Of a DNA stretch of 64,000 bases, positions 51,530-59,629 are shown one piece after another. The stretch covers positions 558,001 through 622,000 of the forward strand of contig NZ_CP128399.1 in assembly GCF_030389965.1 (NCBI RefSeq), written 5' to 3'. The stretch comes from Candidatus Chlorohelix allophototropha (lineage in GTDB: Bacteria; Chloroflexota; Chloroflexia; Chloroheliales; Chloroheliaceae). Within the stretch, counting starts at the first letter, position 1. Each line of letters starts with the position of its first letter. The position numbers were made by a program, and so were the translations under genes. The notes under the pieces were generated by a model, which did no database searches, was not told where the DNA came from, and worked only from the letters and a program-made list of their open reading frames with translations.

Positions 51530-52813
51530 ATGGCAACAGTACAGGAAAAGCTTGTCACTGCTAATAAGATTGAGTTGCCCGGCGAAAACTCTGCAGAGGT
51601 AAAGCGTCGCAAATTCAGGAAAATGTTGCGAAGCTCCTTAAAGGCTTACCTTTTTATCGCCCCTGCGTTAATCATCCTCTTTTTCTTCCACTTCATGCCG
51701 ATAATCTATGCTTTCTTTCTCAGTCTCTATAAAAGAATCTCAGCCGTAAAAGGTATTGTTCCTCCTGCCGAGAATTTCGCAGGTTTTGATAATTACAGTA
51801 AATTGCTGTTTGATGACCCTGATTGGTGGAATGCTTTCTGGAATACGCTTGGGTATGTAGCGCTTTCGGTGTTTCTCGGTATCGCGGCAGCGCTTGGGGT
51901 GGCGTTGATGCTAGATAAGGTAACCAAAGGTAAAAACCTCTACCGTACACTTTTCTTCCTACCCTATGTTACTTCATTGATAGCTATTGCCGCAGTCTGG
52001 AATATCATTTTCGCCCCCTTTTCTTCCAATGCGCTGACCCGCGCTAACCCCGATCGTCCCGGCGGTCTGGCAAATTGGGTTTTTGCGGCGATAGGCATTC
52101 CGATGCAACGCTGGAGACTGGATGATCGGGGTATCCTGAAGTTGATATTCGACAATGGCGGACGTGGTCCCGATGTTGGAACGCTAGCGATAAAGTTGGT
52201 ATTGTTGGCAGGGCTGATGAGCTTTATCGTGTGGCTATACCGCCATTTTGAGGGTGGAATCTGGAACTGGCTTACAGGTTTGCTGACGACCTTTGCCGCG
52301 CTTGTGGGTTGGTCTGTAATTGTAGAACTTGCTCATTTCTTCACTTGGGATAGCTTCTGGGGCGGTCCTAGCATGGCAATGTTCACGATGGTCATAATCT
52401 CGACATGGCATATTTTGGGCTTCAATACGGTGCTACTACTGGCAGGTCTTACCAATATTTCGCGGGAACTTTACGATGCGGCAAAAATTGACGGGGCGCG
52501 TGGCTGGCAAATGTTTACCAAAATGACCATACCATTGCTTTCGCCTACACTTTTCTTTATGGTGGTGGTAGGTACTATCGGCGCGTTCCAGTCTTTTACC
52601 CTGTTCTTCGCAATTTACAACGGTTCTAGCACTAACCGCAGCACTACGGTGCTTTCCATCTTCTATTATGATGTAACCTTTGGGCGCGGTTCCGGTTCGG
52701 ACACCTCCGGTTTCGGTTATTCCTCTACTATTGTAATGATGATGCTGGTAATAATAATGGGTATCAGCTTTGTACAGCAGCGGATACTGGGCAAGCGAGT
52801 GAACTATGATTAA
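51530..52813 (+). CDS. Sugar ABC transporter permease, MalF-like, with insertion
   Basis: A 427-residue permease of the CUT1 carbohydrate uptake class. The EAA loop that contacts the ATPase is ISRELYDAAKIDGARGWQMF (about 305-325). About eight hydrophobic segments are present, where typical CUT1 permeases of this type have six in about 300 residues. The excess lies between about 160 and 265, a stretch with an extra-cytoplasmic part and two extra helices (LAIKLVLLAGLMSFIVWLY and LTTFAALVGWSVIVELAH), loosely like the long MalF. Its last codons overlap the next gene by 8 bases (ATGATTAA). Substrate is probably an oligosaccharide. Confidence 0.88.
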   Translation: MATVQEKLVTANKIELPGENSAEVKRRKFRKMLRSSLKAYLFIAPALIILFFFHFMPIIYAFFLSLYKRISAVKGIVPPAENFAGFDNYSKLLFDDPDWWNAFWNTLGYVALSVFLGIAAALGVALMLDKVTKGKNLYRTLFFLPYVTSLIAIAAVWNIIFAPFSSNALTRANPDRPGGLANWVFAAIGIPMQRWRLDDRGILKLIFDNGGRGPDVGTLAIKLVLLAGLMSFIVWLYRHFEGGIWNWLTGLLTTFAALVGWSVIVELAHFFTWDSFWGGPSMAMFTMVIISTWHILGFNTVLLLAGLTNISRELYDAAKIDGARGWQMFTKMTIPLLSPTLFFMVVVGTIGAFQSFTLFFAIYNGSSTNRSTTVLSIFYYDVTFGRGSGSDTSGFGYSSTIVMMMLVIIMGISFVQQRILGKRVNYD

Positions 52814-53780
52814 AACTGCCGGAACTCCGCAAAAGGTTAAAGCCGGGTCTTTGTTATCTAGCCGTGCATCTAACAGGCTTGGGCAGCTATTTCTACATAT
52901 ACTCATTATCATGCTTCTGTTGTTGATGTTAATGCCCTTTTTCTGGATGGTTGCAACTTCGTTAAAACCGGCAGCCGATGCTACCCCACAAAGCCTGAAC
53001 GGTGAAGATAAAAGCATCTCCCGTTTTCTAGGATTTTTCTTGCCCAATGGACTTCATTTCGAAAATTACGGCGATGCTTGGAATGGGAATTATGGCTCGA
53101 GCGCAAAAGTTCCAAAAGACTTTTTCGATGCTCCTTTCACCCGTTATTTTACCAACTCAATTATCGTTGGGGTAGCGCAAACTATTGGCGTATTGATTAC
53201 GTCCACACTGGCAGCATATGCTTTTGCCCGTTTGAAATTCTGGGGTTCCGGTATTCTCTTTGGTTTTATTCTGGCGACAATGGCAATTCCCCATGAAGCT
53301 AGCTATATTCCCAATCTGGTAATTGTGACCCAATTGGGGAATGTAGCGGGTGCTTTGGGAACGAATACCTATACTGCCCTGTTTTTGCCTTGGATTTCAT
53401 CGGCTTTTTATATCTTCTTGCTACGACAGTTTTTTATGAGTTTGCCGCAAGAACTATACGAAGCAGGACAACTGGACGGTCTTACCGATATAGGCTACCT
53501 TTGGAGAATTGCGGTTCCTTTGTCTATGCCCGCGATTCTAACCGTAGCCCTCTTTGCTTTCCAGGGAAGCTGGAACGCTTTCCTGTGGCCTTTAATCGCA
53601 GCCCCTACTATTCCGGTTATCCAAACCGGGTTGCGTACCTTCCTCGGCAACTCCGAGGTTGGCACCGAGTGGGATCTATTGATGGCTGCCGCTACTATTG
53701 GTATTGTACCGATGATGTTTTTGTACTTTCTGGTGCAACGCCGTTTTATCGAAGGCGTTTCTCGTACCGGAATCAAATAG
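52806..53780 (+). CDS. Sugar ABC transporter permease, MalG-like
   Basis: A 324-residue CUT1 permease with six membrane helices. The EAA loop is LPQELYEAGQLDGLTDIGYLWRI (about 218-240). The N-terminal region (LMPFFWMVATSLKPAAD) and PWISSAFYIFLLRQFF are family hallmarks. The ATG overlaps the stop of the preceding permease gene by 8 bases, so the two are translationally coupled and should form the membrane heterodimer. No ATPase gene accompanies the operon, so a shared MsmK/MalK-type ATPase encoded elsewhere is expected. Confidence 0.93.
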   Translation: MIKTAGTPQKVKAGSLLSSRASNRLGQLFLHILIIMLLLLMLMPFFWMVATSLKPAADATPQSLNGEDKSISRFLGFFLPNGLHFENYGDAWNGNYGSSAKVPKDFFDAPFTRYFTNSIIVGVAQTIGVLITSTLAAYAFARLKFWGSGILFGFILATMAIPHEASYIPNLVIVTQLGNVAGALGTNTYTALFLPWISSAFYIFLLRQFFMSLPQELYEAGQLDGLTDIGYLWRIAVPLSMPAILTVALFAFQGSWNAFLWPLIAAPTIPVIQTGLRTFLGNSEVGTEWDLLMAAATIGIVPMMFLYFLVQRRFIEGVSRTGIK

Positions 53781-53854
53781 GTTTTTCTGGCAGACGTATT
53801 TTACGTTTGCTTCGCTTATTGTGTTATCGAGTCTCTTAAAGGAGGAGATTCTGA

Positions 53855-55423
53855 ATGAAAACAATTAACCGGAAGTTTTCGGTGCTGGTGGGTTTGTTGG
53901 TTTTATTGGCGACTTTGCTGGTTGCCTGTGGGGATAATACCGCCACTCCAGTGCCTGCCACTACGACTGCGGCAGCCACCACTGCCTCTGCTACCACCGT
54001 TGCTGCTACCACTGCCTCTGCTACTACAGCAGCAGCTACGACTGCGGCAGCCACCACCACTGTTACCACTGCCTCTGCCACTACCGCAGCAGCAACTGGC
54101 GTGGGTGTGACCGTTGATGTGGATGGCACCAAAGTTACTATTAAGCCGGGCGGTGGTCAGAAATTCGAACCTAAGAGTGAAGTCACCGTTACTATCTGGA
54201 GTAGCCAGGTCAAAGGTAACGGCGAACGCCTCGCCACTATAATGAAGGATTTTGAAGCAGCCAATCCTAAAATTAAGGTAAAGATTGACACTCGCAACGA
54301 TACCTTTACCTATAACGACATCCTGAAAGCTCTTACCCAGTCCGCCACTGCCGGTGGTATGCCCAATATCGCGACCGGCTACGAAAACTGGGTTCCCGCT
54401 TTTGTGGATGCCAAACTCGCTCTCGGTTTGAACAAGTTTATCAGCGGTCAATACGGGTTGAGCCAGAAAGACCTCGAAGATTATCGCCCCAATATGTTGG
54501 CGCGTGGTATCTTCCCCCAATACAATAACGAAACCTATACTTGGCTATTCAGCAATAGCGGTCCCGTTATGTACTACAATCAAGACCTTTTTACCCAATA
54601 TGGTCTTAAGACCCCAGATGAAAACTATACTTGGGATCAATTCGTATCCGACTCCAAGACCGTCACCGAGAAAAGCGGCGGCAAGGCAGTTGGTTATGTT
54701 TTTCCCACCAAATCCGTTTCTGAATTAATAGCCATGCCGATTTACGCCAGAGGTGGTCAGATTTATGACTATCAAAACGGTAAGTTCCTGTTTGACCAGA
54801 AGCCCGCGCTTGACCAACTTAACATGCTGTACGATGGGGTTAAAGCTGGTTACTTTGCTACTGCCGACCCCGGTGTAGCATTTGATAACCAAATACGATT
54901 TGAGCAGCAGAAGTCTTTGTTCTATATCGCCAGCACTTCCAGCCGCTCCTTCCTTGCTGATGATATTTCTAAAGGTAATAACAGTGCCAAGCCTTTCAAC
55001 TGGAGTGCAACCGTGCCGCCTCACGCTGCCGGAGTAAAACCAGTAACTACTCTCTACGGTGGCGCTATTCTTGGGTTCAAGGGCAAGAGCGATGATGAAG
55101 ATTTGGCGACTTGGGAAGTGATGAAGTTTATGGGTTCTGCCGGATTCCAGGCAAAGTGGGCTTCCGCCAGCGGTTACGTACCGGCTACCAAGAGCACCGT
55201 TGACGACCCGACCTATAAAACCTTCCTTGCCGCTGCTCCTCAGAACAAAATCCCGTTAGTAGTTTACGATTATGCCAGCGCTGCCGAGCCAAAACTAGGT
55301 CAGTGGCAGCAGGTGCGCGACCTCGTGGACAGCAATGTGGACGCGCTTTTCCAGGGCAAGGGTACTCCTGCCGATACCGTCAAAGCTATAAATGATCAGG
55401 CAAATGCTACCCTCAAAAAGTAA
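53855..55423 (+). CDS. Extracellular sugar-binding lipoprotein of the ABC transporter
   Basis: A 522-residue CUT1 substrate-binding protein. A lipoprotein signal peptide ends in the lipobox LLVACGD (Cys near 25). Residues about 30-75 are an almost pure Ala/Thr spacer encoded by repeated GCNACN triplets (about 53945-54095), linking the domain to the membrane. The binding domain starts at TVTIWSSQVKGNGERLATIMKDFEAANPKI and contains GPVMYYNQDLFTQYGLKTPD and EQQKSLFYIASTSS, the usual family blocks. It follows the two permease genes by 74 bases behind a good ribosome site (GGAGGAG). The operon ends at the terminator at 55453. Confidence 0.92.
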   Translation: MKTINRKFSVLVGLLVLLATLLVACGDNTATPVPATTTAAATTASATTVAATTASATTAAATTAAATTTVTTASATTAAATGVGVTVDVDGTKVTIKPGGGQKFEPKSEVTVTIWSSQVKGNGERLATIMKDFEAANPKIKVKIDTRNDTFTYNDILKALTQSATAGGMPNIATGYENWVPAFVDAKLALGLNKFISGQYGLSQKDLEDYRPNMLARGIFPQYNNETYTWLFSNSGPVMYYNQDLFTQYGLKTPDENYTWDQFVSDSKTVTEKSGGKAVGYVFPTKSVSELIAMPIYARGGQIYDYQNGKFLFDQKPALDQLNMLYDGVKAGYFATADPGVAFDNQIRFEQQKSLFYIASTSSRSFLADDISKGNNSAKPFNWSATVPPHAAGVKPVTTLYGGAILGFKGKSDDEDLATWEVMKFMGSAGFQAKWASASGYVPATKSTVDDPTYKTFLAAAPQNKIPLVVYDYASAAEPKLGQWQQVRDLVDSNVDALFQGKGTPADTVKAINDQANATLKK

Positions 55424-55452
55424 CTAAAAGCTGGTTAGATATTACCAAAAAG

Positions 55453-55485
55453 AACTCCCCGGTGCTTTTTGCCGGGGAGTTTTTC
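55453..55485 (+). terminator. Terminator of the sugar transporter operon
   Basis: AACTCCCCGG (55453-55462) pairs perfectly with CCGGGGAGTT (55472-55481), followed by a T tract. Confidence 0.93.
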
Positions 55486-55584
55486 TATACCTTTGTTTTT
55501 TCTGGAATACACATTATACTGCCCTTAGAAGTAGCTAGAATCGATTCTCTAATACAAATCAAATATGCAGAGTATTGTATCTGT

Positions 55585-55620
55585 ACATATATGTTAGTAA
55601 TATATGACCATGACATATAT
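55585..55620. promoter_or_regulatory. Possible PadR operator
   Basis: ACATATATGT (55585-55594) is a perfect palindrome, and ACATATAT recurs at 55613-55620. PadR regulators often bind ATGT/ACAT dyads in their own promoters; the spacing here is not canonical. Confidence 0.4.
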
Positions 55621-55658
55621 AGCAGGCATACGAAGCTCTGCTTGGGGGAGACAAGAAA

Positions 55659-56105
55659 GTGCCTCACGGATTTGGTGGTCCTCCGTGGCACGGGGGAAAA
55701 CGCGGTGGTTGGTTTATGCAACCGCCGGTATGGGGGTTCTTGCAACCCAACCTGCTATTGATACTGGCGCAGGGACCGCAACATGGTTATAGCTTGATGG
55801 ATGCATTGGATAAAAGCCAATTCCTCGGCAGCGCTGTGGATGTGGGCAACCTGTATCGAACGTTGCGCCGAATGGAAGCGGAAGGACTGGTTGTTTCTAC
55901 CTGGAGTGAGGACGGTCCCGGTCCAAACAAACGGGTGTACAAAATTACCGAAGCAGGCGAACAACTGTTGCGGTTTTGGGCGAGTTCGTTGGAGCAACGT
56001 GTACGGGTAATTAACCGCTTCATTGATGAATTTCACCGAGTTTTCGGCGAAGAGGAAGGCGCTTCTGCCGGAACTACAGGCGAAGGCTCGGATGAGACAA
56101 TATAA
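55659..56105 (+). CDS. PadR-family transcriptional regulator
   Basis: A 148-residue regulator starting at GTG 55659, with GGGGGAG eight bases upstream. A glycine- and Trp-rich N-terminal leader (about 1-25, GFGGPPWHGG) precedes the winged helix: LLLILAQGPQHGYSLMDALDK, VGNLYRTLRRMEAEGLVVSTW and GPNKRVYKITEAGEQLLR. The leader is like those in PadR proteins of the YqjI type, where related segments bind metal. The C-terminal helix for dimerisation is short. It is followed after 30 bases by a His/Gly-rich small protein, likely part of the same transcript. The ligand is unknown; metal is a reasonable guess from its neighbour. Confidence 0.9.
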   Translation: MPHGFGGPPWHGGKRGGWFMQPPVWGFLQPNLLLILAQGPQHGYSLMDALDKSQFLGSAVDVGNLYRTLRRMEAEGLVVSTWSEDGPGPNKRVYKITEAGEQLLRFWASSLEQRVRVINRFIDEFHRVFGEEEGASAGTTGEGSDETI

Positions 56106-56135
56106 GTAGTTTGTATTTAGAGAAAGGTTTTAACT

Positions 56136-56549
56136 ATGAGCAGATTTAACTGCGACCCTGCCACTCGGCAGGCAAACTTTGATAATTATGATGAAGGCGC
56201 AAATTCGCGCCCGTTTGGCGGTGCCGGTTTTGGGCCGCGCTTTGGTTTTGGAATGCACGGGTGGGGTGCGCCGAAGTTCTCCGGTCGTCCGTCTGGATTT
56301 GGTCAATTTGGGGGACATCGCCACCGACATGGTGGACATGGACACGGTCACAGTCACGGACAAGAGGACTGGAATCAATTGGATAATATGATTGTGGGTC
56401 TCGAAAAGGTTCAGGAATTTCTAGGAGAGAAGCAAGCCCGGATTAGCGCAAAACTTCAGGAATTGCGCGCTGAACAAGCTCGCCGCAATGAAAGCCGTCC
56501 GACTGAGAGCAAACCTCAAAGCGGTAATGTCGATTCCGACTTGCTATAA
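56136..56549 (+). CDS. Small Gly/His-rich protein, possible metal binder
   Basis: A 137-residue protein. The first half is rich in Gly, Phe and Arg, with FGGAGFGPRFGFG. A His cluster follows (about 81-95, GHRHRHGGHGHGHSHG), which could chelate Ni, Zn, Co or Cu. The second half is a charged helix (about 98-125, LDNMIVGLEKVQEFLGEKQ), probably a coiled coil. There is no signal peptide or membrane segment. I do not recognise the family. It sits 30 bases downstream of the PadR gene, with a strong terminator behind, so the pair looks like a metal-responsive unit; that is inference. Confidence 0.75.
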   Translation: MSRFNCDPATRQANFDNYDEGANSRPFGGAGFGPRFGFGMHGWGAPKFSGRPSGFGQFGGHRHRHGGHGHGHSHGQEDWNQLDNMIVGLEKVQEFLGEKQARISAKLQELRAEQARRNESRPTESKPQSGNVDSDLL

Positions 56550-56609
56550 CTCGTAAAACCTTACTATGCCAAAAGCCTTGGCAGTTGAAAGTTGAGTCTA
56601 TAAACCGCC

Positions 56610-56640
56610 GGGAGGGTCTTTGACCCTCCCTTTTATTTTG
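56610..56640 (+). terminator. Terminator of the PadR/His-rich unit
   Basis: GGGAGGGTC pairs with a perfect partner ending in ACCCTCCC around a short loop (56610-56630), followed by TTTTATTTT. It sits three bases before the convergent VOC gene. Confidence 0.88.
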
Positions 56641-56642
56641 TA

Positions 56643-57002
56643 TTACTTTAACGAAAAATTAGGGTTTTTGATAAAACTTAATTGATTGCCGAAGGGGTCA
56701 ATTACCGAGGCAACCTGAATACCCTCGCCTACATCCCGGACTCCACCGTTGGCGATTGCTCCTAGTTCTAGCAAGCGTTGGTGGGTAGCTTCGGCATCTT
56801 CCACTCCCCAATAGACCGTAGAACCGGTAGCCGAACCCGGGTTAGCATTTGGGTCTAAGCCCAACTCGTAGCCTCCTACATTAAAACCCACATAATAGGG
56901 TTGGTCAAAATAGGGCGAGAATCCCAAAACCTGAGTGTACCATTCTTTAGCCTTTTTAATATCTGGTACACCATAAATCGCAGTTCGTAGTCCTTGAAAC
57001 AT
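56643..57002 (-). CDS. VOC (glyoxalase/bleomycin resistance) family protein
   Basis: A 119-residue single-repeat VOC protein. The betaalphabetabetabeta halves begin with LRTAIYGVPDIKKAKEWYTQVLGFSP and GGVRDVGEGIQVASVIDPFGNQL. Metal-ligand positions typical of glyoxalase I, His/Glu at the start of each half, are not all obvious; the Glu of GYELGLD is a candidate. It most likely acts as a dimer. Function may be in aldehyde detoxification, fosfomycin- or bleomycin-like resistance or dioxygenase chemistry; the sequence does not choose. It is a single-gene unit, convergent with the His-rich protein gene. Confidence 0.88.
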   Translation of the reverse strand: MFQGLRTAIYGVPDIKKAKEWYTQVLGFSPYFDQPYYVGFNVGGYELGLDPNANPGSATGSTVYWGVEDAEATHQRLLELGAIANGGVRDVGEGIQVASVIDPFGNQLSFIKNPNFSLK

Positions 57003-57250
57003 TCAAGTTCTCCTTATTTAAAATCTCAAATTTAGAGTTAGCTATCAAAAGTCGAAAGCTGATGGAATCAATTTCTTATGGTCAGTATCCTGACATGCTA
57101 ATATTTGTGCCGAACAACAAGGAAAAGGAGCTATTCTTGTACATTGCTCATATATATAATCTACTATAGTACAAATGAATCCTATTTACAGATAAATGCT
57201 AGAATATGCGGAACAAAGCGCACATGCCAAAATAGAATCAAGGAAAACTG

Positions 57251-58960
57251 ATGCGAAAAACCTATTATAGAGCAGCACTTTTGTTAGTAATTCTTCTACT
57301 GTTACAATTGGCTTTCAACCCTCTTATCACTCAAGGAACTCTTCTACAGGATTCTTCAAATTCTGCTATCCCCGGAACCCCGCTAATTTTGGTAACTGAC
57401 GGACAGCCAAACCCGGTTAAGGTGGCACCACCGCTTAACTTTTCGCGTAGGATGGCAAAATCCAACAGTGTGCTGGCTACTCCTACCGCTACTTTTTCGG
57501 TAACCTATAATGGCTTCTCGGCTCAGGCACAAGCTGCTTTCCAATATGCGCTTGACATTTGGGCGACACAAATTACTTCTCCGGTGCCGATCACAATCAA
57601 TGCTTACTGGACAAATTTGCAGACCTGTTCTTCGGGGCAAGCTTGTATTCTTGGCGCAGCCGGACCCTACGAAGAGTTCCAGGATTTCTCCGGCGCAACA
57701 TTAAACAATACCTTGTACGCTGCCGCACTGGCGAATAAGTTACACCGTTCTGATATTGATCCAGTTCTGTCCGACATAATTGCACAGTTTAACAGCGGAT
57801 ATCCTGACTGGTATTACGGAACCGATGGCAATACCCCCTTAAATAAGATTGATTTTGTCAGCGTGGTTTTGCATGAAATCGGGCATGGGCTGGGTTTCTT
57901 TGGAGATATTAGTTACAATACCACCACTTTCAAGGGCAGCTATGGTTATCCCGCCATTTACGATCGGTTCGCGGTGAATGGTTCTGGGCAATCCCTGCTT
58001 AATACTACGTTGTTCCCTAACCCCTCTACTGCGCTTGGTTCTCAACTGGTAAGCAACAATCTTTATTTCGACTCGCCTACCGTCAGAGAAATAAATGGGA
58101 GCAATACTGCCAAACTTTACGCACCATCTCCTTGGGAGCAAGGTTCAAGTTATTCGCATCTGGACAATATATATAACGGTACACCGAACGCTCTAATGAC
58201 TTATTCAATTGGAACAGGTGAAGTACAACATAACCCCGGTTCGCTAATACTGGCGATGTTCAGGGATATGGGTTGGACAGTCGCCCTTACGCCCAACGAT
58301 CCAACCTTATTGGTTGCCACTCCTTTTTCTAGCACTCGGATTGATCTAACTTGGCACGATAATTCCAGCTACGAGACTAATTACCGAATAGAGCGCAGTC
58401 CCAACGGCAGTTCTAATTGGTCATCAATCGCCATGCTTCCCGCTAGCAGTACTAGTTATAGTGATACCGGGCTTTTCTCTGCAACACTTTATTACTACCG
58501 GGTGCTGGCTTCTAATTTGGGAGTTGATTCTGGTTATTCCAATACGGCAAATGCCACTACCAACACCGGAACTATCTGGACAGTCACAAGTACTGAGGAT
58601 TCAGGTGATACAGCAAGTAAGGGTACAGATGGTACTCTGTCCTACGCTCTCAATCAAGCTACCAACGGGCATACTATTAAATTCTTATTGAACGGTGGTG
58701 CAACCACTATCAATGTTAGTGGGGCGTTAAGAGCAGTTCAGGCAGGTGTGATTATTGACGGAGGAGCTTGCACCAGCGGGACTGGTATTACCATAATGGC
58801 TAAGCCTGATATGGCTGCTGCTACTGATATAACAATCAACGGTCTGGTGTTGGGTGGTGCAACCATCCGCAATATAACAGTCTCAGGCTTTGGTGGTAGG
58901 CAGATTGTAGCGAATCCCGGACGAGATATCCTATATTGCTCCAAAGGTAGCAAAAAATAA
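57251..58960 (+). CDS. Secreted zinc metallopeptidase-like protein with FN3 domain
   Basis: A 569-residue secreted protein. A signal peptide (about 1-27) is followed by a metzincin-like domain with the zinc motif HEIGHGLGFFGD (about 212), preceded by DFVSVVL. A fibronectin type III domain follows (about 355-440, IDLTWHDNSSYETNYRIERS, LYYYRVLASN). The C-terminal 120 residues (TSTEDSGDTASKGTDGTLSYALNQA, ITINGLVLGGATIRNITVSG) look like the start of a right-handed beta-helix. The TAA at 58958 is followed in the same frame by 25 more protein-like codons ending at a second TAA (59036-59038), so the stop may be a mutation that shortened the protein. Catalysis is likely but unproven. Confidence 0.8.
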   Translation: MRKTYYRAALLLVILLLLQLAFNPLITQGTLLQDSSNSAIPGTPLILVTDGQPNPVKVAPPLNFSRRMAKSNSVLATPTATFSVTYNGFSAQAQAAFQYALDIWATQITSPVPITINAYWTNLQTCSSGQACILGAAGPYEEFQDFSGATLNNTLYAAALANKLHRSDIDPVLSDIIAQFNSGYPDWYYGTDGNTPLNKIDFVSVVLHEIGHGLGFFGDISYNTTTFKGSYGYPAIYDRFAVNGSGQSLLNTTLFPNPSTALGSQLVSNNLYFDSPTVREINGSNTAKLYAPSPWEQGSSYSHLDNIYNGTPNALMTYSIGTGEVQHNPGSLILAMFRDMGWTVALTPNDPTLLVATPFSSTRIDLTWHDNSSYETNYRIERSPNGSSNWSSIAMLPASSTSYSDTGLFSATLYYYRVLASNLGVDSGYSNTANATTNTGTIWTVTSTEDSGDTASKGTDGTLSYALNQATNGHTIKFLLNGGATTINVSGALRAVQAGVIIDGGACTSGTGITIMAKPDMAAATDITINGLVLGGATIRNITVSGFGGRQIVANPGRDILYCSKGSKK

Positions 58961-59075
58961 GAGAATACCTATGCCTCAAAAGTTGTAGTTTCTGTCACCG
59001 ACACCTATAATGGTTGGGGCTATGATGCTCTTACCTAAGAGCGGGTAATATTCATTTAATTTGGAGCAAAATAAC

Positions 59076-59567
59076 ATGCTAAAAATAGAATTGTTTTCGA
59101 TAGTGCTGGCAGGTGAACCGTTGGCAAGTTCACAAGAAGGGAATACCGCCACTGTTTTGCGGATGATGCTGTTTATGCTGGCGCTGGTAATGTTTGTGCT
59201 ATTGGCGGGGTTGGCATGGAGAACCTTGCCTTTTTTGCGTAAGATTATACCCACTCCGCAGGAAGTAGAGGAGCGTGAGCGCCTTGAGGCTGAGAAAAAT
59301 GCCGCTACCGCCCGTCCGAAACGCACTATCAACCTTACTCAGCTAGAACCGCTACAGGTAACGCCAACTATTGCCGAATCAACTACCGAATCGACAGCGG
59401 ATGATGCTGCGTTGGGTGAGGCGGGCGCAGTAGTTAACAATTTGGAAGTGGCACTTGCCGATGCCCGCCCCGGTGCAGTGATAAACGCTGCCAGCGATTT
59501 GAGCGGGGTAGGCACCAATTTGCCGATAGTTATCGTAAATCGCGAGGATAGCTCCCCGCAGAACTAG
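59076..59567 (+). CDS. Small membrane protein of unknown function
   Basis: A 163-residue protein starting at ATG 59076, which has GGAG nine bases upstream; an earlier TTG at 59061 overlaps that site. A short external N-terminus of about 25 residues is followed by one membrane helix (about 28-50, MMLFMLALVMFVLLAGLAW). The cytoplasmic tail has a charged stretch (PTPQEVEERERLEAEKNAA) and then an Ala/Thr/Glu-rich segment, probably disordered. I do not recognise the family and see no catalytic motif. It ends before the terminator at 59584. It may be an accessory of the exoprotein genes on either side, but nothing shows this. Confidence 0.55.
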   Translation: MLKIELFSIVLAGEPLASSQEGNTATVLRMMLFMLALVMFVLLAGLAWRTLPFLRKIIPTPQEVEERERLEAEKNAATARPKRTINLTQLEPLQVTPTIAESTTESTADDAALGEAGAVVNNLEVALADARPGAVINAASDLSGVGTNLPIVIVNREDSSPQN

Positions 59568-59583
59568 CGTAATTTTCCAGAAG

Positions 59584-59618
59584 TACCCGGCAGCTTTGAT
59601 GTTTTGCCGGGTATTTTT
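59584..59618 (+). terminator. Terminator of the small membrane protein gene
   Basis: TACCCGGCA (59584-59592) pairs perfectly with TGCCGGGTA (59605-59613), followed by T5. Confidence 0.88.
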
Positions 59619-59629
59619 ATTTGCCGGAA

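Noticed and set aside
53940-54110. Short repeats that could suggest a CRISPR array or microsatellite
   Set aside because: They are the codons of an Ala/Thr spacer in the sugar-binding lipoprotein, with no repeat-spacer pattern.
55462-55761. Open frame overlapping the PadR promoter
   Set aside because: It begins inside the terminator, overlaps the PadR start and has no support; its C-terminus is a PadR shadow.
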